A DNA stretch of 64,000 nt from Roseiflexaceae bacterium. Lineage in GTDB: Bacteria > Chloroflexota > Chloroflexia > Chloroflexales > Roseiflexaceae. The stretch spans positions 19,538-83,537 of the forward strand of contig CANJHS010000004.1 of assembly GCA_947474225.1 (NCBI GenBank). The letters run 5' to 3'. A program made the translations under genes and the position numbers. Below the pieces are notes generated by a model. It was not told the origin of the DNA. It saw only the letters and a list, made by a program, of their open reading frames with translations, and made no database searches. Shown piece by piece: positions 59,778 through 64,000 of this stretch. Numbering within the stretch: the first letter of the stretch is position 1; the number at the start of each line of letters is the position of its first letter.

Positions 59778-61112
59778 ATGAAGCGTCGAACAGTATTATC
59801 ATTAACCGCGACACTCCCGTTGGTCGCGTGTGCCAGTATTACAAAGAATCCTCCCCAGGCAGTGCAATCAGAAGGACCGACGCCAGGTCCACACGCTGGC
59901 ATATATGTAAACCCTTCGTACCAATACGGGTCGATATCGCCACGTGTGTTTGGGTCGAATACGGGACCTTGGCAGACCATTGGACTCGATCATCGTGCTC
60001 TGATGCCGGATTTGGGTATTTCGTTGATACGCTGGCCAGGAGGGAACTGGGGTGACGAACATGACCCATCCACGCTGATGATCGATGAATATCTGGAACT
60101 ATGTAAAACTACCGGTGCAGAACCGATGATTCACGTGCGTCTGTATGGTGGGACTCCCGCACAAGCGGCTGAGATGGTCAGCTACGTGAATGGAACAAAA
60201 CAAGCCGCAGTACGCTATTGGGCAATTGGTAATGAACCAGATTTGTTCGTCAAAAAACGTGGGGCAGCTTCGTACAATGTCGCTGATTATGCGCGTGATT
60301 TTGTTGCATACCGTGCAGCAATGCGACAAGTAGACGCATCGATAATCGTTCTCGGTCCAGAATTAAGTCAATTCGGTAGTGATGATGGCTATCCGCGTGA
60401 TGCATCAGGTGAGTATTGGCTGCGAGGATTTTTGGAGCGTGTTCCGGATGTCGAAATCGTTTCGCTGCATCGGTATCCATTCGGTGAAAAAGCCGTATCG
60501 ACGCGCCAACTCGCAGATGAGCCCGTACGCTGGACAGAATCGATTGCCTATGTACGTTCGTTGATGCGAGACATTTTGGGGCGGGAAGTACCAATCGCAA
60601 TTACCGAGGCGAATTCAGATTGGAGTGGCCGCGTCGATGATACGACCGGAACGAACTCGTGGCGTAATGCACTCTGGTGGGCGGCCGTTTTGGCACGGCT
60701 TATCACCGCACAAGTCGTCATGGTGAATCAATTTTGTTTGGGAGCTATTTCTGGACAGGGATTAGGAATTTTCGGACCAGTTTCGTATAGTAGCGGGCCG
60801 TTGCCAATCGCCGAGGTTTATCGTTTGTTCCGTCACTTTGGACAGACGTTGGTGCATGCTGATGTTGGAAATGCGGAACTTCATCTGGTTGCCTCACGCC
60901 GTGATGATGGCGCGTTGACGATAATCGTGGTAAACACCAGTGCCAAAGGTCAGATTGCTCCCTTGTCGATCGAAGGTATGCAGATCGCAGAGGCGAAGAT
61001 GTGGAGATTTGGCGTCGACACACGACTCCGTGAAATTGGCTCCGCTTCGATTGGAGAACCAATCACATGGCCAGCAGAATCTGCGACGTTGCTGGTGATT
61101 GATGGCGCGTAG
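59778..61112 (+). CDS. Lipoprotein glycosidase (clan GH-A, GH39/GH79/GH44-like)
   Basis: The 444-residue protein has KRR at the N-terminus followed by a lipobox PLVAC (Cys18), so it may leave through Tat and be lipidated. The barrel contains LIRWPGGNWGDEHD, VRYWAIGNEPDLF (acid/base Glu) and IAITEANSDWSG (nucleophile Glu), followed by a beta-sandwich C-terminus with LTIIVVNTSAKGQ. The RWPGG and IGNEPD pattern is shared by several families acting on xylosides, glucuronides or arabinosides. With the other secreted carbohydrate enzymes, it suggests external polysaccharide use or remodelling. Confidence 0.8.
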   Translation: MKRRTVLSLTATLPLVACASITKNPPQAVQSEGPTPGPHAGIYVNPSYQYGSISPRVFGSNTGPWQTIGLDHRALMPDLGISLIRWPGGNWGDEHDPSTLMIDEYLELCKTTGAEPMIHVRLYGGTPAQAAEMVSYVNGTKQAAVRYWAIGNEPDLFVKKRGAASYNVADYARDFVAYRAAMRQVDASIIVLGPELSQFGSDDGYPRDASGEYWLRGFLERVPDVEIVSLHRYPFGEKAVSTRQLADEPVRWTESIAYVRSLMRDILGREVPIAITEANSDWSGRVDDTTGTNSWRNALWWAAVLARLITAQVVMVNQFCLGAISGQGLGIFGPVSYSSGPLPIAEVYRLFRHFGQTLVHADVGNAELHLVASRRDDGALTIIVVNTSAKGQIAPLSIEGMQIAEAKMWRFGVDTRLREIGSASIGEPITWPAESATLLVIDGA

Positions 61113-61173
61113 AAGAATGCGCGCAACGTGATTGACACGCACCAGGATCTGGCATTGGGCATGCTACGCAAAT

Positions 61174-61202
61174 AGCTGCCACACCAACTATGTGTGGCAG
61201 CT
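61174..61202. terminator. Hairpin terminator between convergent genes
   Basis: A perfect 11-bp stem (61174-61184 with 61192-61202) has a seven-base loop, followed by GTTTA. The T tract is short. It lies between the glycosidase gene and the broken ABA4-like gene. Confidence 0.65.
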
Positions 61203-61204
61203 GT

Positions 61205-61647
61205 TTACTGTTCAGATCGGATCAGCGCGCGCTTGCCCTTTTCTCCATACCAACGAAGAATCACGTAGAGCAACAAGCCAAATGGTCCTGCCATGAATGT
61301 GCAAACGAGGCAGAGTGACGTTTGCCATGCAGGGATGCCACGGTCTCGTGCATCAAGAAATAACCAGCGGCCAGTCCACAGGTCAAATGCCAAGAAGTGA
61401 ATCCATGCAGTGGTTTACCCTTGAGTAGTTCCTAAGAGTTGCTGAACAAAAGGCAACGTTGGGTTGGCGAGTTGGGGCAGTATGGTAAGCAGGTTGGGGA
61501 GCACCAGCACGCTATACAACAGTGCAATCGGCACGACAATTGCGTGTGAACCGATGATACGTCGCGTATGATGCCAGTTGGGAAGGATAATCATTAGCAG
61601 CCAAACGGCAGCACTAACAGATTACTTCCTTGAAAAATCTGTGCCAC
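61205..61647 (-). pseudogene. ABA4-like (DUF4281) membrane protein gene, broken by a frameshift and a stop codon
   Basis: Read across frames, the minus strand encodes a complete ABA4-like protein of about 147 residues. A GTG start at 61647 with GAGG six bases upstream gives MAQIFQGSNLLVLPF. A one-base deletion in the AAA run at 61603-61605 shifts the frame before WLLMIILPNWHHTRRIIG. The reading continues to LGTTQG, meets an in-frame TAA at 61417-61415, and resumes TTAWIHFLAFDLWTGRW through GPFGLLLYVILRW to the natural stop at 61205. All conserved blocks are present, so the decay is recent or the two lesions are assembly errors. ABA4 relatives act in carotenoid metabolism in plants, and bacterial roles are unclear. 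Confidence 0.85.
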
Positions 61648-61668
61648 AGTCGACCTCAATTCATCTGT

Positions 61669-62151
61669 TTATGGTGTTGCCGTTGGCGCAGCCACGGTTG
61701 CGGTTGCAGGCACGGTTGTCACAGCAGAGGTCGCTGTTGCTGCCGCGGTCGCAGTGGCCCCATCAGCAGTTGCTGTTGCTGGTACTGATGTAAATTGTGC
61801 TGTTGCAGATGCAATCGCGAGATCTGTCGTCGCAGTGGCTGCAGCAGGAGTATCAGTGATGATTTCCAGCGTGGCAGTTTCAGGCACGGCAGTCTGCTGT
61901 TCAGGAACAGCAGTAGCATTTGGTTTGGCGGGTTGCGCAGGTACTGCAGTTGGCGGTACGGTTGCTTCCACTGTGGGGGTGTTTTGTATTCCCATTGTTG
62001 CGGCTACTGCAGTATTAATTGCATCTTGGGCAACTTGTGTTGCGACGAGTGCCGTTGCGACCTGTGTTTGGATGCGCTGCTCGTCGGTTTGCCCACAGGC
62101 AATGAGCGTGAGTGTGAGCAACCCGGTCAGAATAAGGTGTCTGTGATTCAT
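61669..62151 (-). CDS. Thr/Ala/Pro-rich lipoprotein
   Basis: The 160-residue product has a lipoprotein signal with lipobox LIAC (Cys19) followed by GQTDEQ. It then has a short Gln/Ala/Thr helix (QTQVATALVATQVAQDAINT) and a low-complexity tail rich in Thr, Ala, Pro and Val. The tail looks like a glycosylated cell-wall-spanning linker, but no domain follows it, so it may be a stalk or a degenerate gene product. No homology-based function is offered. Confidence 0.65.
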   Translation of the reverse strand: MNHRHLILTGLLTLTLIACGQTDEQRIQTQVATALVATQVAQDAINTAVAATMGIQNTPTVEATVPPTAVPAQPAKPNATAVPEQQTAVPETATLEIITDTPAAATATTDLAIASATAQFTSVPATATADGATATAAATATSAVTTVPATATVAAPTATP

Positions 62152-62222
62152 TTACTACTCCATGTCGTATGTATTACTATCATAATACAACAAGAAGTGA
62201 CTGTCGATGGTATTCCTGTCAA

Positions 62223-63188
62223 TTACACCCCAGATGTCTGGCCAAGCAACTGAGCGGCGAGATCGAGTGCATCGACCGGCCAGAATACTTCTGGGCGAGG
62301 ATGCACACATTGAGGATTTTCTCTGCGCGGGCGACAGTTCAACAGTGCTTCAACCCATGTATGAGGAACGGCGTCACGTCCATATACTGCACCGAGGAGC
62401 GCGCCACATATCGCAGCATTGGTATCTGTGTCACCTCCTTGCATGACGGTATCTTGGACTCCAGCCCGGAATGACTCGGCGTGCAAAAGCTGCCACAAGG
62501 CGTTTTGGAAGGCAATCATTACCCATCCTTGTTGATGGACATATGTTGGGGGTCGCTGCGTGGCAGCACTGGAAATGACATCACGGAGGGCTTGGGGATC
62601 ATTCCTTTTGTCAGCATGTTGCACGATATATTCATAGAGTTGCTGCGCGCTACAGCCAGTTTTGATGACATGGGCAATCGCCATTGCAAATAATGCACTC
62701 GCCGAACGCGTAATCGGGTGTGGGTGCGTCATCGCAGCGTCGTGTTCTGCCCATGCTGCAACGGTTTCGGCAGGATAGTGTGTCCCAAAGATGCCTAACG
62801 GACTAATCCGCATCAGGGCTCCGTTTGCTTGTGTATCAGTTGATGGCTTACCCGTCAGCCCAGTCCTCGTTGCAGTTCCGCAATCAAATGGACCAGAACG
62901 CAACCAATAGACATACGATTGAAAAACAATGTCACGCTTATACGTACCCTCGGCCACAAGGGAACGAGCCAGCATGAGTGCGAGTTCTGAATCGTCAGTC
63001 GGTTGGCCTGCGAGCGTGCTGTGCGTGCCGCCGTCAGCGAGTTCTGTTACACCGTTTGGGTATTCCCGTTTGATACTCTCTGCGGTCCGAAATTCGACGA
63101 GACTCCCCAGCGAATCACCGGCGATTTGTCCAAGCAAGCACCCTTCTGCGCGCGATAATGCCGTGCTGACGTTCTGAAGGTTTTGCAT
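62223..63188 (-). CDS. ADP-ribosylglycohydrolase-family protein
   Basis: The 321-residue all-helical protein has CLLGQIAGDSLGSLVEF at the N-terminus, QPTDDSELALMLARSL (metal-binding Thr-Asp-Asp), NGALMRISPLG and the C-terminal GGDTDTNAAICGALLGAVYG, the bimagnesium site of the DraG/ARH family. It removes ADP-ribose from proteins or small molecules. No ADP-ribosyltransferase is visible nearby. The ATG at 63188 has GGAG six bases upstream, and the longer frame starts at 63239. Confidence 0.9.
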   Translation of the reverse strand: MQNLQNVSTALSRAEGCLLGQIAGDSLGSLVEFRTAESIKREYPNGVTELADGGTHSTLAGQPTDDSELALMLARSLVAEGTYKRDIVFQSYVYWLRSGPFDCGTATRTGLTGKPSTDTQANGALMRISPLGIFGTHYPAETVAAWAEHDAAMTHPHPITRSASALFAMAIAHVIKTGCSAQQLYEYIVQHADKRNDPQALRDVISSAATQRPPTYVHQQGWVMIAFQNALWQLLHAESFRAGVQDTVMQGGDTDTNAAICGALLGAVYGRDAVPHTWVEALLNCRPRRENPQCVHPRPEVFWPVDALDLAAQLLGQTSGV

Positions 63189-63397
63189 ATCGGTCTCCAC
63201 TGTGTGCTTCCAATGCGTGAAGAATACCATGAAAAACATTTATACGCAATACTGTTATTCAATAACAATGTTGTTTTCGATGACATGAGTTTCAGAGCAG
63301 GACGTTGTAAGCCTGTTTGATTCATTGGATATAAACAAAATTGAGACTCGTCTGGTACAATGATGGGGTTGAAACAAAGCAGAAAGAATACCACTTC

Positions 63398-63763
63398 ATG
63401 CCAGACACGCTGATGATTCTGATCTCGGGTCCGTATATGTCGGGGACAGACGGTGACGAGGCGGCAATAGAGAAGAATCTCAAGAAAATGGAATCATATG
63501 CGCTCCCGATTTTTGAGAAGGGGCATATTGCGGTGGTTGGGGAGTGGCTCGCATGGCCAGTCATCCGCCAAGCAGGTGGCGATTCGCATGCATCAGAACA
63601 ATTCCGTACCTATCAATATCCGGTTGCACACCGGCTTCTCGAAAAATGCGATGCGGTATTACGCATCCCGGGTCAATCTCGGGGCGCAGATCTTGAAATG
63701 GCAAAAGCACAAGAGATGGGGAAGCGAATATTCTACAGCGTCGATGAAATTCCAAATGTCTAG
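63398..63763 (+). CDS. DUF4406 / nucleoside deoxyribosyltransferase-like protein
   Basis: The 121-residue protein begins TLMILISGPYMSGTDGDEAA, continues with IAVVGEWLAWPVI and CDAVLRIPGQSRGADLEMAK, and ends AQEMGKRIFYSVDEIP. The S-G-P-Y/M-S-G start and the R-x-x-G-x-S-x-G-A-D-x-E-x-x-x-A motif are those of the DUF4406 and nucleoside 2-deoxyribosyltransferase-like fold, with a candidate catalytic Glu. The ATG at 63398 starts the first strand. It stands alone. Confidence 0.75.
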   Translation: MPDTLMILISGPYMSGTDGDEAAIEKNLKKMESYALPIFEKGHIAVVGEWLAWPVIRQAGGDSHASEQFRTYQYPVAHRLLEKCDAVLRIPGQSRGADLEMAKAQEMGKRIFYSVDEIPNV

Positions 63764-63873
63764 GTATCTTCTTCGAAAGCAATCTTCACAGCAATGTGAG
63801 CATCCTCCCATGGAGAATAGATCGACTCAGACGCCTGTAAAATAAGCTGCAAAATAACCTGTGAAAAAGACAG

Positions 63874-63903
63874 AAAAAAACCTTGAGCAATCAAGGTTTT
63901 TTT
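63874..63903. terminator. Terminator of tmRNA, possibly bidirectional
   Basis: A 12-bp A/T-flanked stem (AAAAAACCTTGA with TCAAGGTTTTTT) has loop GCAA. The T tract on the minus strand lies directly downstream of the tmRNA 3' end. Confidence 0.88.
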
Positions 63904-63917
63904 GTGGTGCGAATTTG

Positions 63918-64000
63918 TGGTGGAGATGGGGGGAGTCGAACCCCCGTCCAAAATAGGCGAACTGCGAGCATCTACACGTGTAGTCAGTCGTTTGCTTTAA
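63918..64000 (-). ncRNA. ssrA: tmRNA (ssrA), 3' part, runs off the window
   Basis: The minus strand ends GGGGGTTCGACTCCCCCC then ATCTCCACCA: the tRNA-like T arm, acceptor 3' strand and encoded CCA of tmRNA. Upstream it carries a hairpin around CTACACGTGTAG and ends at the window edge. The tag-encoding and 5' regions lie beyond 64000. tmRNA frees ribosomes stalled on broken messages. Confidence 0.92.

Noticed and set aside
61680..61900. Low-complexity DNA as a possible structural repeat
   Set aside because: It is explained by the Thr/Ala/Pro-rich C-terminal half of a lipoprotein gene.

Overview
The window is a densely coded bacterial chromosome segment of roughly 50% GC. It is most likely from a member of the Chloroflexota, although no rRNA or long marker fixes this. 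Pointers to that phylum are an RCC1-repeat protein, secreted proteins whose C-termini carry a hydrophobic PLI motif, large GT-C-like membrane proteins with a YRW ectodomain, a LytR_C-type LCP protein, an M14-like peptidase with HxxxE spacing, and TMEM43 and SUFU homologues. Housekeeping anchors are rpsT, holA, murJ, aspS, glgC-like, apaG, three complete tRNA genes and the 3' end of tmRNA. No CRISPR array, prophage or insertion sequence is visible.

Layout. 1-7557: a truncated RCC1 propeller gene, an ATP-grasp ligase, a tandem YggX protein on the opposite strand, then a plus-strand run of formyltransferase-like, D-threonine-aldolase-like, CBM9-like and unknown genes. 7559-11570: a CAU tRNA, a GT-C-like membrane protein and a large secreted protein. 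11692-28823: a long minus-strand surface-glycan/lipid locus with four GT4 glycosyltransferases, three methyltransferases, a Wzx-like flippase, two large membrane proteins, an ABC exporter half with a degenerate nucleotide site, phosphatidylcholine synthase and a ComEC core. Most junctions in its distal half overlap by ATGA/TGATG or a few bases, so it is probably translated as one coupled operon. 29073-29940: an unknown gene, a cupin and the tRNA-Ile/tRNA-Ala pair with a terminator.

30056-34474: secreted M14 peptidase-like, polysaccharide deacetylase and glycosidase lipoprotein. 34682-39205: TMEM43 homologue facing an HDAC-pdeM-apaG-aminotransferase run. 39257-44306: murJ coupled to a glgC homologue with a degenerate signature, rpsT, holA and a dapA-family gene. 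44378-49016: small membrane ORFs, three tandem PlsC-type acyltransferases, a DUF2231 protein and two exported His-rich/YtkA-like proteins. 49063-55804: MOSC protein, cobalamin adenosyltransferase, aspS (predicted non-discriminating), a methyltransferase, a SUFU protein coupled to an LCP protein, and a DUF1992 protein. 55764-58355: a metal ABC importer behind a promoter overlapped by a Fur/Zur-like palindrome. 58645-64000: a beta-lactamase-fold hydrolase, glycosidase lipoprotein, broken ABA4-like gene, Thr/Ala-rich lipoprotein, ADP-ribosylglycohydrolase, DUF4406 protein and tmRNA.

The most noteworthy items are the double-domain YggX protein, the ABA4-like pseudogene with two lesions, the Pcs-type phosphatidylcholine synthase, the lone degenerate ABC half, the GlgC homologue lacking signature residues but coupled to murJ, the PlsC triplet with a shared C-terminal signature, and the metal-regulated promoter. 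I saw no single system that I could claim to be wholly new. All family assignments come from reading motifs by eye, without database searches.
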